A DNA stretch of 64,000 bases from the NCBI RefSeq assembly GCF_900116295.1, contig NZ_FPAF01000004.1:186001-250000 (forward strand). The letters are read 5' to 3'. The position numbers and the translations under genes were made by a program. The DNA comes from Bacillus sp. 103mf. Lineage in GTDB: Bacteria > Bacillota > Bacilli > Bacillales > Bacillaceae_G. The notes under the pieces were generated by a model. The model searched no databases. It had not been told where the DNA came from and saw only the letters and a program-made list of their open reading frames with translations. The first letter of the stretch is position 1, and the number at the start of each line of letters is the position of its first letter. Positions 15,889 to 24,466 of the stretch are shown one piece after another.

Positions 15889-17112
15889 TTGAAGAGACAA
15901 ACAATCGCAACGCATAATATTTCGATTTTATTTTGGGTACAGTTTTTTGGAACGATTAGTTTTTTACAGCCGGTAATGACACTTTTTTATATGGAAAGAG
16001 GTTTAACAGCAGCAAATATATTTATTGTGATGATGTGTTGGAGCGGGGCAGTACTTGTTGGGGAAATTCCAGCAGGTGTTTTTGCTGATCGCTTCGGTGC
16101 AAAATTATCGTTTTTGACAGGATCTATCATAAAAACGTTTAGTATTTCTATCTTGCTATTTGCAGATAACCTATGGTTATTTTGTCTATATAGTTTATTG
16201 AATGGATTGTCGGTTACATTTTTCTCCGGAGCAGACGAAGCGCTAATTTATGAGTCTTTAAAAGAAAACAATGAGCAACATGTAATGGATCAAGCAATGG
16301 GAAAAATCCAATCGGCGGGCTTTATTTCCATGTTATTCGCAGTAATTTTCGGTTCGTATTTCGCTAAAGATCTACGAGAAGAACAATTTACACTATTAAT
16401 TGTTCTCGGAATAATATTTCATTTGGTAGAACTTGCTTTACTATTTTTCATTAAAAGTCCAAAGAAACTATCATCTTATCGGGAAGAATCTTTTTCACAA
16501 GTAATCGAAGGAATAAAGGTTATTCGTAAAGCGCCACAATTACTCGTTATGTTTTTAAACGTCTCACTTGTATTCATTCCGGCAAGTGCAGTATATGATA
16601 CATTTAATCAACCACTGTTTACGAACGCAGGACTTCCTGTATTTGCAATTGGTATTATGTACGCTTTAGCTGCCATTCTTGGATACTTTTCTTCGATATC
16701 AATTGGCTGGCTTACTAGCAGATTTTCACGTGCAATTTTAATGAATGTGACAGGTGGTTTAGCCGTTGGTGGTTTATTGTTATCAACATTTTTCGGAGAT
16801 ACATTGTGGGTTATATTAGGAGCATTCTTTATGTTACGGTTCGTACGTGCCATTAGATATCCGATTTACTCGCAGCTTAGTAATGACATGATCCCGTCTC
16901 ATGTACGTGCAACAACGATTTCGTTATTGTCTGTGCTAGATTCGATATTAGATCTTATTATTTTCGGAACACTATCATTCGTAGCCGTTAAATCATTACC
17001 ATTTGTATTCGCCGGCTGTGCATGTATTGCATGTATCGGGACGTTTTTACCGATACAAAAAAATGCTGTGGGCGTTACGGCGCAGCGTAGAATGAATCGA
17101 AATATAAAATAA
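15889..17112 (+). CDS. MFS transporter, drug-efflux type
   Basis: A 407-residue major facilitator superfamily protein with about twelve hydrophobic segments. It begins at TTG after GTAGGAG. After the second membrane segment it has the loop GVFADRFGAK, equivalent to the MFS motif A (G-x3-D-R-x-G-R/K). It also has GADEALIYESLKE, a segment I associate with multidrug or macrolide-type efflux MFS proteins; the substrate is not readable. The leader ORF and competing hairpins immediately upstream suggest inducible expression, as for ribosome-targeting antibiotics. A strong terminator follows. Confidence 0.82.
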   Translation: MKRQTIATHNISILFWVQFFGTISFLQPVMTLFYMERGLTAANIFIVMMCWSGAVLVGEIPAGVFADRFGAKLSFLTGSIIKTFSISILLFADNLWLFCLYSLLNGLSVTFFSGADEALIYESLKENNEQHVMDQAMGKIQSAGFISMLFAVIFGSYFAKDLREEQFTLLIVLGIIFHLVELALLFFIKSPKKLSSYREESFSQVIEGIKVIRKAPQLLVMFLNVSLVFIPASAVYDTFNQPLFTNAGLPVFAIGIMYALAAILGYFSSISIGWLTSRFSRAILMNVTGGLAVGGLLLSTFFGDTLWVILGAFFMLRFVRAIRYPIYSQLSNDMIPSHVRATTISLLSVLDSILDLIIFGTLSFVAVKSLPFVFAGCACIACIGTFLPIQKNAVGVTAQRRMNRNIK

Positions 17113-17115
17113 AAT

Positions 17116-17150
17116 ACTCCCCCAAAGTGTGCTATAAACTTTGGGGGACT
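17116..17150 (+). terminator. Rho-independent terminator after MFS gene
   Basis: ACTCCCCCAAAGT (17116-17128) pairs with ACTTTGGGGGACT (17138-17150), followed by TTATGTTT. Confidence 0.85.
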
Positions 17151-17218
17151 TTATGTTTACATTATAAAAAATTATTAGTAGGCAATATAATAGTTTGAAA
17201 TATATGGAGGTCAACCTA

Positions 17219-17650
17219 ATGTTACATATAGTGAAAGCAAAACTTGATGATTTACAATGGATTAATTCTCAATACGAAAAGGCTGATTTTGTACCATCAC
17301 ATTTAGACAATGAGGAGATTGGAATTGCGTATTTTAATGGTCAAAAGGCTGGCTTAGGAAGGTTAGTAAAAGTTGATGAAAACACCTTTGAAATGGGTGG
17401 GATATATACGTTAGAAGACTATAGAGGAAAGAAAATTGCTGATAGTATCGTTGCATTTCTTATTAAAGAAGCTCGGAAACTTCAAATTCAAAATGTATAT
17501 TGCATTCCATTTGAACACTTAAAACCTTTTTATAGTAAACATGGATTTCAAGAAGTAGTAGATTTAGCTGCAGTTCCTAAACTGGTTATAGATAAATATA
17601 ATTGGTGCTTAGAGCAATACGATATAAAAACATTGTTAATGAAATTATAA
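17219..17650 (+). CDS. GNAT-family N-acetyltransferase
   Basis: A 143-residue acetyl-CoA-dependent acetyltransferase. The ATG at 17219 has GGAGG 8 bases upstream; the longer frame from 17195 has no such site. The acetyl-CoA binding stretch is GGIYTLEDYRGKKIADSIVAFLI (beta4 and the R/Q-x-x-G-x-G/A loop in the variant form YRGKKIAD). A C-terminal PFYSKHGFQEV is the usual GNAT ending. Substrate unknown. It lies alone between terminators. Confidence 0.82.
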   Translation: MLHIVKAKLDDLQWINSQYEKADFVPSHLDNEEIGIAYFNGQKAGLGRLVKVDENTFEMGGIYTLEDYRGKKIADSIVAFLIKEARKLQIQNVYCIPFEHLKPFYSKHGFQEVVDLAAVPKLVIDKYNWCLEQYDIKTLLMKL

Positions 17651-17655
17651 ATTTG

Positions 17656-17681
17656 AAAACACACATAGCGTGTGTTTTTTC
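17656..17681 (+). terminator. Rho-independent terminator after GNAT gene
   Basis: AAAACACAC and GTGTGTTTTTT surround a short loop just after the stop codon. Confidence 0.8.
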
Positions 17682-18034
17682 TTTTGTCAAAAAACGTTTA
17701 GGGAATAAAAAGCATGAAAATATGCATTGTTTTACAATTATTCACTCCTTCATAATCTCCGCTAGTACTCCTGATAATTTATACTTCTTTCCCGGTGTTG
17801 ATATATTTATATTTCTCATTTTATTTTTAGTAGATACTTTTAGGGATTTTTATGTTTACAAACCTAGAACTATGATTACTTTACACGATCCAAAATTAGG
17901 CATTTGAACAAGTTACAATACCTAATTATAGGTCATACTTTGTTGAAGAGTGCATTCGAAAAAATCTATTGTCTTATCTATTGCAGGACGTATTTTCATT
18001 ATGGCTTGCTAATTATATACATGGAGGTAATGAA
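17682..18034. other. Region upstream of bacteriocin precursor
   Basis: About 350 bp with no convincing gene. It presumably holds the promoter of the bacteriocin precursor. A short inverted repeat (CCTAATTATAGG, about 17923-17934) is present. The ribosome binding site of the precursor is TGGAGGT at about 18022-18028. Confidence 0.5.
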
Positions 18035-18346
18035 ATGAATAATTTTCAACAAGAACTTCAAACGTTAAATTTAAATGATTATAATGCTGGAAATATTGTG
18101 TACTGGGATAGTCAAATTCCTTCTCCATACTACATTGATGACGACTATACTCGTCGTTGCGGAGGATGTGGTCGTTGCGGAGGATTCGGTCGTTGTGGAG
18201 GATTTGGTCGTTGCGGAGGATTCCGTTGCTTTGGATGCTTTGGATGCCTTGGATGCGGCGGTTGTGGCGGTTGTGGTGGTTGTGGCGGTTGCGGAGGATT
18301 TGGCGGTTGTGCTGGATTCTGCGTGGACGGAGTATGCTTTATTTAA
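18035..18346 (+). CDS. Heterocycloanthracin/sonorensin-family bacteriocin precursor
   Basis: A 103-residue precursor from the ATG at 18035 (GGAGG about 7 bases upstream). Residues 1-41 are a Cys-free leader (MNNFQQELQTLNLNDYNAGN, then IVYWDSQIPSPYYIDDDYTRR). Residues 42-103 are the core, with 16 cysteines mostly in Cys-Xaa-Xaa units such as CGG, CGR, CFG, CLG and five CGG in a row, ending CVDGVCFI. This is the pattern of the thiazole/oxazole-modified heterocycloanthracin family, whose Cys residues are cyclised to thiazoles. The three genes downstream encode exactly the expected RRE/E1-like, YcaO and SagB-type enzymes. In the published B. anthracis/B. cereus description as I recall it, the precursor lies far from these genes; here it lies 197 bp before them. 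Confidence 0.9.
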   Translation: MNNFQQELQTLNLNDYNAGNIVYWDSQIPSPYYIDDDYTRRCGGCGRCGGFGRCGGFGRCGGFRCFGCFGCLGCGGCGGCGGCGGCGGFGGCAGFCVDGVCFI

Positions 18347-18370
18347 CTCTTATTTTTTAATTGAAACTTT

Positions 18371-18426
18371 ACTTAAAGAAAAGCGTTTCTACATGAATTT
18401 TATTGTAGAGACACTTTTCTTTAAGT
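18371..18426 (+). promoter_or_regulatory. Long hairpin between precursor and maturation genes
   Basis: A 23-bp arm (18371-18393, starting ACTTAAAGAAAAGCG) pairs with 18404-18426 (ending TTTTCTTTAAGT), with two mismatch or G-T positions and a ten-base loop. No clean T-run follows, so it may be a partial terminator or an mRNA-stability or processing element that keeps precursor mRNA in excess of enzyme mRNA. Confidence 0.75.
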
Positions 18427-18543
18427 ATGATAAACCACTCTTCTTCTTTCCGTTTGACATAAGAAAAAATAGTATACATAAAATTGTTATGACGGAAGTT
18501 ATCATGCTCATTCAAGAACAATGAACAGAGAAGGAGGAGTACA

Positions 18544-20469
18544 ATGACAAAATTAAACGCTTCGACACGTTTGAAAATGAAAAGAGATACTTTTTTTCTC
18601 TCTGATCCAAAAGGGGAAGTGTATTTTAGAAATAATGCCAGTTCATTTCGAATGGAAGGGAAGTCTATCAATCAATGGATCGAAAAATTAATACCAATGT
18701 TTAACGGAGAACACACATTAGGAAATTTGACAGCTGGCTTACCTGAGCCATATCGAAAGCGAGTATTTGAAATAGCAGACATACTGTACCAAAATGAATT
18801 TGCAACAGACATAAGTCAAGATTATCCACACCAATTGCCAGAAAATATTCTCAAAAAATACGCATCACAAATTGAATTTTTAGATAACTTCGGCGTGTCT
18901 GGGGCATACCGTTTTCAAACGTATCGTCAAATGAAAGTATTAGCTATCGGTTCTGGTTCTTTTTTTGTTTCCCTTATTTCCGCATTACTTGAATCAGGAT
19001 TACCACAATTCCAGATGCTAATTACTGATTCCGTACAAACCAATAGAAGAAGATTAAAAGAATTAATAGCATATGCACAAAAAACAGATCCTGAAGTGGC
19101 GATTGAAGAAATTTTTTTACAAAAAGAAAAAAGAAATGGTTTGAAAGATGCGGTGCAGCCATTTCAGGCGATTTTGTATGTATCACAAGGAGAAGACATA
19201 GAGGAATTAAAAATTTTTCATGCTATTTGTAAAGAAGAAAAAAAGATTTTCATCCCTGCCATATCTAAGCAAGGAGTCGGATTAGCCGGGCCACTCGTAC
19301 ACTCAGAAAGTGATGCTTGCTGGGAATCAGCTTGGCGACGTATACACAAGTCTGCATTTTCTAAAACTTCAGGGGAACACACTTTTTCTTCTACAACGGA
19401 AGCAATGTTAGCAAATGTAGTGGTATTTGAACTGTTCAAAAAGGTTACAGATGTAACGAAACCCACGCAAACGAACCAATTTTTTCTGTTAAATTCCGAA
19501 ACGTTAGAAGGAAACTGGCATTCCTTTTTACCTCATCCTTTAGTAACTGAGAAAATGGAAATCGAATGGGTCCAAGACTTTAATACGAGAATCAAAGAGA
19601 GCTCAAATAAAAATGAATTGAATGAATCTACTCTGAACTTGAATTATCTTGTATCAAAAGAAGCAGGGATTTTTCACACTTGGGAAGCAGGTGACTTAAA
19701 ACAGCTACCAGTGGCTCAATGTCGTATTCAAACAGTTGATCCACTGTCAGAAGGCCCTGCTGAATTATTACCAGATATGATTTGTACAGGTTTGACGCAT
19801 ATGGAAGCAAGGTACGAAGCTGGATTAGCCGGAGTTGAGACCTATATATCGCGAATAGCTAGTTCAAAGTTTTCTGAACATGGGCAATTTATAGGAATTG
19901 GAGCCGGGGAAACGATTGCAGAATGTGTATCTAGAGGATTACAAAAATGTTTAGATGAAGAATTTCATAAGAGACAGACGAGTCAAAATATTGTTGTTTC
20001 TCGAGTAGAATTAGACGCAATAGAAGATGAGCGCTGCCGCTTTTATTTGCAAGCACTTACTACTCTGCAAGGAGCACCTACAATTGCTTTTGGTGAAGCC
20101 ATTTTCGATTTCCCTGTTATATGGATTGGCACGAATAATCACTGGTATGGAAGTGTAGGGTTAAATAGAACAATCGCGTTACGTAAAGCATTACAACAGG
20201 CACTTACAGAAGCACAAAATTGTGATGATTGCTGCGCATCACAAGCGCTAGAGGCTTCATCAGTTTTATTACAAGATACAATGCCATTACACTCCGCCAT
20301 TTCTTCTTGTGAAAACATGACGCAAGAAGAAATATTACAATCTGCTGAACAGACATTAAAACAAAATGGAAAACGGCTCTGCGTATTTGAAATATCACTA
20401 GAAGCAATCTGGAAGGAGGAACTAGCAGGACTATTTGGAGTATTATTGGGAGAGGAGGAATCCCATTGA
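18544..20469 (+). CDS. Thiazole-bacteriocin maturation protein, RRE plus E1/ThiF-like
   Basis: A 641-residue cytosolic protein. Residues about 14-88 (RDTFFLSDPKGEVYFRN onward) look like a PqqD-like winged-helix RiPP recognition element that would bind the precursor leader. Residues 130-260 contain a Rossmann-type loop (VLAIGSGSFFVSLISALLE), as in E1/ThiF-like partner proteins. The C-terminal half contains stretches (HPLVTEKMEIEW; MEARYEAGLAGVETYIS) echoing the YcaO partner. It matches what I know as the putative thiazole-containing bacteriocin maturation protein. It starts after AAGGAGGAG and overlaps the next gene by 4 bases, implying translational coupling. Confidence 0.85.
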   Translation: MTKLNASTRLKMKRDTFFLSDPKGEVYFRNNASSFRMEGKSINQWIEKLIPMFNGEHTLGNLTAGLPEPYRKRVFEIADILYQNEFATDISQDYPHQLPENILKKYASQIEFLDNFGVSGAYRFQTYRQMKVLAIGSGSFFVSLISALLESGLPQFQMLITDSVQTNRRRLKELIAYAQKTDPEVAIEEIFLQKEKRNGLKDAVQPFQAILYVSQGEDIEELKIFHAICKEEKKIFIPAISKQGVGLAGPLVHSESDACWESAWRRIHKSAFSKTSGEHTFSSTTEAMLANVVVFELFKKVTDVTKPTQTNQFFLLNSETLEGNWHSFLPHPLVTEKMEIEWVQDFNTRIKESSNKNELNESTLNLNYLVSKEAGIFHTWEAGDLKQLPVAQCRIQTVDPLSEGPAELLPDMICTGLTHMEARYEAGLAGVETYISRIASSKFSEHGQFIGIGAGETIAECVSRGLQKCLDEEFHKRQTSQNIVVSRVELDAIEDERCRFYLQALTTLQGAPTIAFGEAIFDFPVIWIGTNNHWYGSVGLNRTIALRKALQQALTEAQNCDDCCASQALEASSVLLQDTMPLHSAISSCENMTQEEILQSAEQTLKQNGKRLCVFEISLEAIWKEELAGLFGVLLGEEESH

Positions 20470-22409
20470 GCGCTTCGATTTTAATTATTGGAGAGGGGCT
20501 ATTGGCAAATCGTGTATATGAAGAATTATCAGTCCAATATGAAATCACTCAATACACGGATTTTGATCGAAAAATACCAGCAACGACCGATTTAGTTCTC
20601 GTATTACATGATACTTGGAATCCTTCATTTCATAAGCAGGCAGAAAGCGTACTTCAATCAACGAATATTCCTTGGCTGCGAGCTTTCGTTTCATTTGGAG
20701 AAGGAATAATCGGTCCGCTAGTTCGCCCAGGCACACCAGGATGTTCAGAGTGTGCAGATATACGCCGTACTTTCGCAGGAAATGATTCTAAAGAGATGTG
20801 GGGGATCATGCAGATCTTAACAACAAATAAGGAAATACCTCGAGACATATGGGCATCAAGTAATGGATTATTACAGATGACACATCTTCTGCTAGAAGAA
20901 GTCCAGTGCATTTTACAAGGTGATCATGCACGATCAGAAGGACACATGTTTTTCGTTAATTTACAAACATTGAAAAGCTCATATCATTTTTTTCTACCTC
21001 ATCCTTTATGCTCAAATTGTAGTCAATTGCCTAATGACTCATCACATTCAGCTAAGATTTCATTGCAATCAAGCCCGAAGATTAGCATAAATGATTATCG
21101 TTGTCGTTCCATTTCTGAACTGAGTAAAGTATTAGCCAAGGATTATCTAGATTATGAGACTGGGTTTTTAAATGATAAAATGTATAACCTTACACCTCCT
21201 TTTGCCGAGGTAAGTGTAAATCTTCCGTTGCTCTTTGGAAATGAAGGAACAGCTGGGCGTACCCATTCATATGCAACTAGCGAATTAACTGCTATTTTAG
21301 AAGGATTAGAACGATATTGCGGTCTAGAACCTCGGGGGAAACGTACAGTTATTCAGGACACGTTCCGCAATTTAGCTCATCAAGCACTTAATCCCCTTGA
21401 AGTGGGTGTACATGCAACGGAACAATATATGCAACCTAATTTCCCGTTTAAACCGTTTCATCCAGATCGTCCAATGAACTGGGTATGGGGTTATTCACTT
21501 TTGCAAGAACGTCCAATTTTAGTTCCAGAACTACTTGCTTATTATAGTTTAGGCGGTAGAGATGGTTTTGTTTATGAGACTTCCAATGGTTGCGCATTGG
21601 GTGGCAGTTTAGAAGAAGCAATTTTTTATGGCATTTTAGAAGTGATTGAGCGCGATTCATTTTTGTTAACTTGGTATGCCGAGCTGCCTCTCCCGCGTCT
21701 TGATCTTTCTTCTGTCAATGATCAAGAGTTGCAGTTGATGGTAGAACGCGTGCATACAGTAGGGGGATATGATATACATTTGTTTAACTCGACAATGGAG
21801 CACGGCATTCCAAGCGTCTGGGCACTAGCAAAAAACAGAAAGGAGAAAGGATTAAATATTATCTGTGCAGCTGGAGCTCATTTAGATCCGATACGAGGGG
21901 CGAAAAGTGCAATATATGAATTAGCTGGTATGATGTTAACACTTGATAAGGAATTTGAGATGAATCGCAAGAAATATGTACAGATGTTCCATAATCCTTC
22001 CCTCGTGAAGCAAATGCCTGACCATCCTAAGGTATGCGGTTTGCCAGAAGCGGAAGAACGGTTTCAGTTTTTACTAGATAATAATCGCCCGTTACAAACG
22101 TTTACTGAGGCATTCAAGCAAAAAACAAGACATGAGGACTTGACAGATGATTTAAGAGAAATAATTCAGATGTTGCACCAGTTGAACCTCGATGTGATTG
22201 TGGTAGATCAGACAACACCAGAAATAATGCGAAATGGATTACATTGTGTGAAAGTACTCATTCCAGGAATGTTGCCAATGACATTTGGGCACCATCTTGC
22301 GCGCTTAACAGGTCTAGAGAGAGTATTACGGGTGCCAATGGAACTTGGATATACGAAGCAACCGCTATCGTTTGAACAACTCAATCCACATCCGCATCCA
22401 TTTGCGTAA
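20466..22409 (+). CDS. YcaO-domain cyclodehydratase (SagC-D type fusion)
   Basis: A 647-residue enzyme that uses ATP to cyclise Cys residues of the precursor to thiazolines. It starts at TTG inside the stop of the previous gene, with AGGAGG 8 bases upstream. Residues 1-220 form an E1-like docking part with Zn-type pairs CSEC and CSNC. The YcaO domain spans about 230-647, with the ATP-binding glutamate-rich helix SYATSELTAILEGLERYCG and a second one EEAIFYGILEVIERDSFLL. It ends in NPHPHPFA, the C-terminal P-x-P-x-P motif of azoline-forming YcaO proteins. All core features are present, so it is probably active. Confidence 0.92.
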   Translation: MSASILIIGEGLLANRVYEELSVQYEITQYTDFDRKIPATTDLVLVLHDTWNPSFHKQAESVLQSTNIPWLRAFVSFGEGIIGPLVRPGTPGCSECADIRRTFAGNDSKEMWGIMQILTTNKEIPRDIWASSNGLLQMTHLLLEEVQCILQGDHARSEGHMFFVNLQTLKSSYHFFLPHPLCSNCSQLPNDSSHSAKISLQSSPKISINDYRCRSISELSKVLAKDYLDYETGFLNDKMYNLTPPFAEVSVNLPLLFGNEGTAGRTHSYATSELTAILEGLERYCGLEPRGKRTVIQDTFRNLAHQALNPLEVGVHATEQYMQPNFPFKPFHPDRPMNWVWGYSLLQERPILVPELLAYYSLGGRDGFVYETSNGCALGGSLEEAIFYGILEVIERDSFLLTWYAELPLPRLDLSSVNDQELQLMVERVHTVGGYDIHLFNSTMEHGIPSVWALAKNRKEKGLNIICAAGAHLDPIRGAKSAIYELAGMMLTLDKEFEMNRKKYVQMFHNPSLVKQMPDHPKVCGLPEAEERFQFLLDNNRPLQTFTEAFKQKTRHEDLTDDLREIIQMLHQLNLDVIVVDQTTPEIMRNGLHCVKVLIPGMLPMTFGHHLARLTGLERVLRVPMELGYTKQPLSFEQLNPHPHPFA

Positions 22410-22431
22410 GTGATGATTAGGAGGGGGAAGG

Positions 22432-24003
22432 ATGGGTTTAGAGACATTTTTGAACAATTTACATTTTCATACTGACGAAGCAACCTCTTCGACTTGGGAG
22501 GTGGATTGGGAAGATGGACCACTTTCATATAAACTTTATCGGGACTTACCAGGAATTCCGTTATCTTCAGAAGTAACATTAACACTTGAGAACCTCGAAG
22601 TATCAACAGAACCTAATCTTCGCGAAATCGGTCATTTTCTCTGGTACGTATTTGGGATTACTCAATTCTGTCAGTCAACCTTACCGACACCAGAAATAAA
22701 TTTTATGCAGTCGTATCGAAGATTTGTTCCCTCGGGCGGAGGCTTATATCCAAATGAATTGTATATATATTTAAAGATGGAAAATGTGCCTACCGGAATT
22801 TACCACTATGATGTAGCGCACCACCGCTTAGTGTTATTAAGGGAAGGGCATTTTGATTCATATGTAGCCCAGACTCTTGGGAATAGCTGTGACACATCGG
22901 CTTGTTTTGGTGTTATTTTTGTATCGACAATGTTTTGGAAAAACTTCTTTAAATATCATAACTTTTCTTATCGTCTGCAAGGACTAGATGCAGGCGTATT
23001 AATAGGACAATTGCTAGAAGTAGCAAAACGATTCCACTATACATCAAGTGTGCATTTCCAATTTTTAGACCGTTCCATTAATCATTTACTCGGGTTATCC
23101 GAACAAGAGGAGAGTGTATATGCAGTTATCCCTCTATCAGTAAATTCTGGAACCCCGCAGTCTAATAATGAGAATGATGCTACGGATAAAGAAGTCTCTG
23201 CAACTCAATTATGCGAAGAATTACCAGTTATTCATCATAATCACTATGTCCGATCACGAAAGATTGCACAGTATCCGATGCTGATTCAAATGAATGAAGC
23301 ATCTATGCTTGAATCTACACGATCGTTTCACAAAATCAAGAGTGAAACGAATAGAATGCGTGATGGTCAAGCGTTAGTTCTTCCCCGTATAAAGCGAATG
23401 TCGTACGACTTAACAGCCGCATGCCAAAATCGATTTTCACCGGAAATGGATTTTACTTTTAGGAAAATAAGTCAAGAACAATTGACTACGTTACTGCATG
23501 AGGCAACTGCTTCTTTCGCCTATCAAAACGATTTAGATACAAATCTTGAAGAACCCGCATCCCGTGTTTCCATATACGTATGTTTATTTGGCGTTGAAGG
23601 TATCCCAAACGGCGCTTATCATTATGACAATGATGCTCATGCATTACGACAAGTACATCTTGGAGATCATCGATTTTTACTGCAAAGCGGGATGACATTC
23701 CACAATGTGAATCTCTTCCAAGTACCACTTTGTCTGCATGTAGTAGGAGATAAAAATCATCTTAAAAGAGAACTTGGATATAGGGGATACCGAATTCAAC
23801 AGATGGAAGCAGGCATACTTGTACAGAAATTATTGTTAGCAGCTTCTGCTCTTGGGCTAGGAGGACACCCGCTTCTTGGGTTTGATGTCAACTTGTGTGA
23901 TGAGCTTTACAGGTTGGATTCAGAAGAAAAAACGAGTCTTATCCAAATTCCGATTGGTTTCCATCGTCAACGTCCTTGGTTGAAAGGGAGTTTGCATAGT
24001 TAA
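22432..24003 (+). CDS. SagB-type azoline dehydrogenase, two nitroreductase-like domains
   Basis: A 523-residue FMN enzyme expected to oxidise thiazolines to thiazoles. The first domain (about residues 60-230) has FVPSGGGLYPNELYIYLK and GIYHYDVAHHRLVLL; the second (about 310-510) has GAYHYDNDAHALRQV and YRGYRIQQMEAGILVQKLLL. These are the paired SagB/nitroreductase signatures, and the second domain's YR..QMEAG resembles the first domain's YRLQGLDAG. AGGAGGGGG precedes the ATG, 22 bp after the YcaO gene. A terminator closes the operon. No export, protease or immunity gene is found downstream. Confidence 0.88.
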   Translation: MGLETFLNNLHFHTDEATSSTWEVDWEDGPLSYKLYRDLPGIPLSSEVTLTLENLEVSTEPNLREIGHFLWYVFGITQFCQSTLPTPEINFMQSYRRFVPSGGGLYPNELYIYLKMENVPTGIYHYDVAHHRLVLLREGHFDSYVAQTLGNSCDTSACFGVIFVSTMFWKNFFKYHNFSYRLQGLDAGVLIGQLLEVAKRFHYTSSVHFQFLDRSINHLLGLSEQEESVYAVIPLSVNSGTPQSNNENDATDKEVSATQLCEELPVIHHNHYVRSRKIAQYPMLIQMNEASMLESTRSFHKIKSETNRMRDGQALVLPRIKRMSYDLTAACQNRFSPEMDFTFRKISQEQLTTLLHEATASFAYQNDLDTNLEEPASRVSIYVCLFGVEGIPNGAYHYDNDAHALRQVHLGDHRFLLQSGMTFHNVNLFQVPLCLHVVGDKNHLKRELGYRGYRIQQMEAGILVQKLLLAASALGLGGHPLLGFDVNLCDELYRLDSEEKTSLIQIPIGFHRQRPWLKGSLHS

Positions 24004-24032
24004 CAACCATGTAATTTATATGGAAATGAGGT

Positions 24033-24063
24033 AGCTTGGATTCAATTGAATTCAAGCTTTTTT
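24033..24063 (+). terminator. Terminator of the bacteriocin operon
   Basis: AGCTTGGATTCAATTGAATTCAAGCTTTTTT folds into a stem with a T-run. A closely similar hairpin occurs at 25853-25886. Confidence 0.85.
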
Positions 24064-24106
24064 AATGTAATCTGATTGAAAATGAGTTGTTGTCAAAAAC
24101 TAAGAC

Positions 24107-24130
24107 TAATTTCATTTACCGTATTTTTAC
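24107..24130 (+). repeat. 24-bp motif shared with 58038-58061
   Basis: The 24 bases containing ATTTCATTTACCGTATTTTT recur exactly, in reverse, at 58038-58061, and with a few changes at 25928-25950. Here and at 25928 the motif follows an AGCTTGGATT-type terminator by about 45 bp, so motif and hairpin may be one repeat unit. Confidence 0.6.
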
Positions 24131-24228
24131 ATTTGATAATATTAATTCACGTTTCATGGTTCCAATAGAGTAAAAAGAACAATATAGGGCATGACTACAT
24201 TTAAAAAGATGTGAAGGAGATAACCAAA

Positions 24229-24372
24229 ATGAAAAAACAACCTAATGATAATAAAAAACCAAACATTAAAAAATTAAACACAGAAGAAAATGCTATTTAT
24301 AGCGATCCAAAAGATGCGAGTAATATGCAACCAATACCACAACCAAAAGATTATGATGAAATAGAGTATTAA
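24229..24372 (+). CDS. Small hydrophilic hypothetical protein, 47 residues
   Basis: The ATG follows GAAGGAG. The product is very polar and Lys/Asn-rich (MKKQPNDNKKPNIKKLNTEE) and ends QPIPQPKDYDEIEY, so it is basic at the start and acidic at the end. No signal peptide or membrane helix. A terminator follows directly. It resembles the 41-residue product at 25705-25830 in style. Such small proteins in Bacillus are often spore-associated; that is a guess. Confidence 0.6.
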   Translation: MKKQPNDNKKPNIKKLNTEENAIYSDPKDASNMQPIPQPKDYDEIEY

Positions 24373-24380
24373 TACAGTAG

Positions 24381-24419
24381 AAAAAGGAACAGAAACGTTA
24401 TTATTTCTGTTCTTTTTTT
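24381..24419 (+). terminator. Rho-independent terminator
   Basis: AAAAAGGAACAGAAA pairs with TTTCTGTTCTTTTTTT just after the small gene. Confidence 0.9.
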
Positions 24420-24466
24420 AAGTTACTGAGCAGCTAGTGATTATTCACTACATCCATTTTTTCGTG

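Noticed and set aside
17602-17907. 101-codon ORF overlapping the GNAT gene end and the region before the bacteriocin precursor
   Set aside because: It starts inside the GNAT gene in another frame, runs through the GNAT terminator and has no ribosome binding site.
18075-18524. Long ORFs in other frames over the bacteriocin core (Val/Ala/Asp-rich and Arg/Trp/Leu-rich products)
   Set aside because: They are frame shadows of the GGTTGTGGC-type repeat; composition is extreme and only the Cys-rich frame has a ribosome binding site and a family match.
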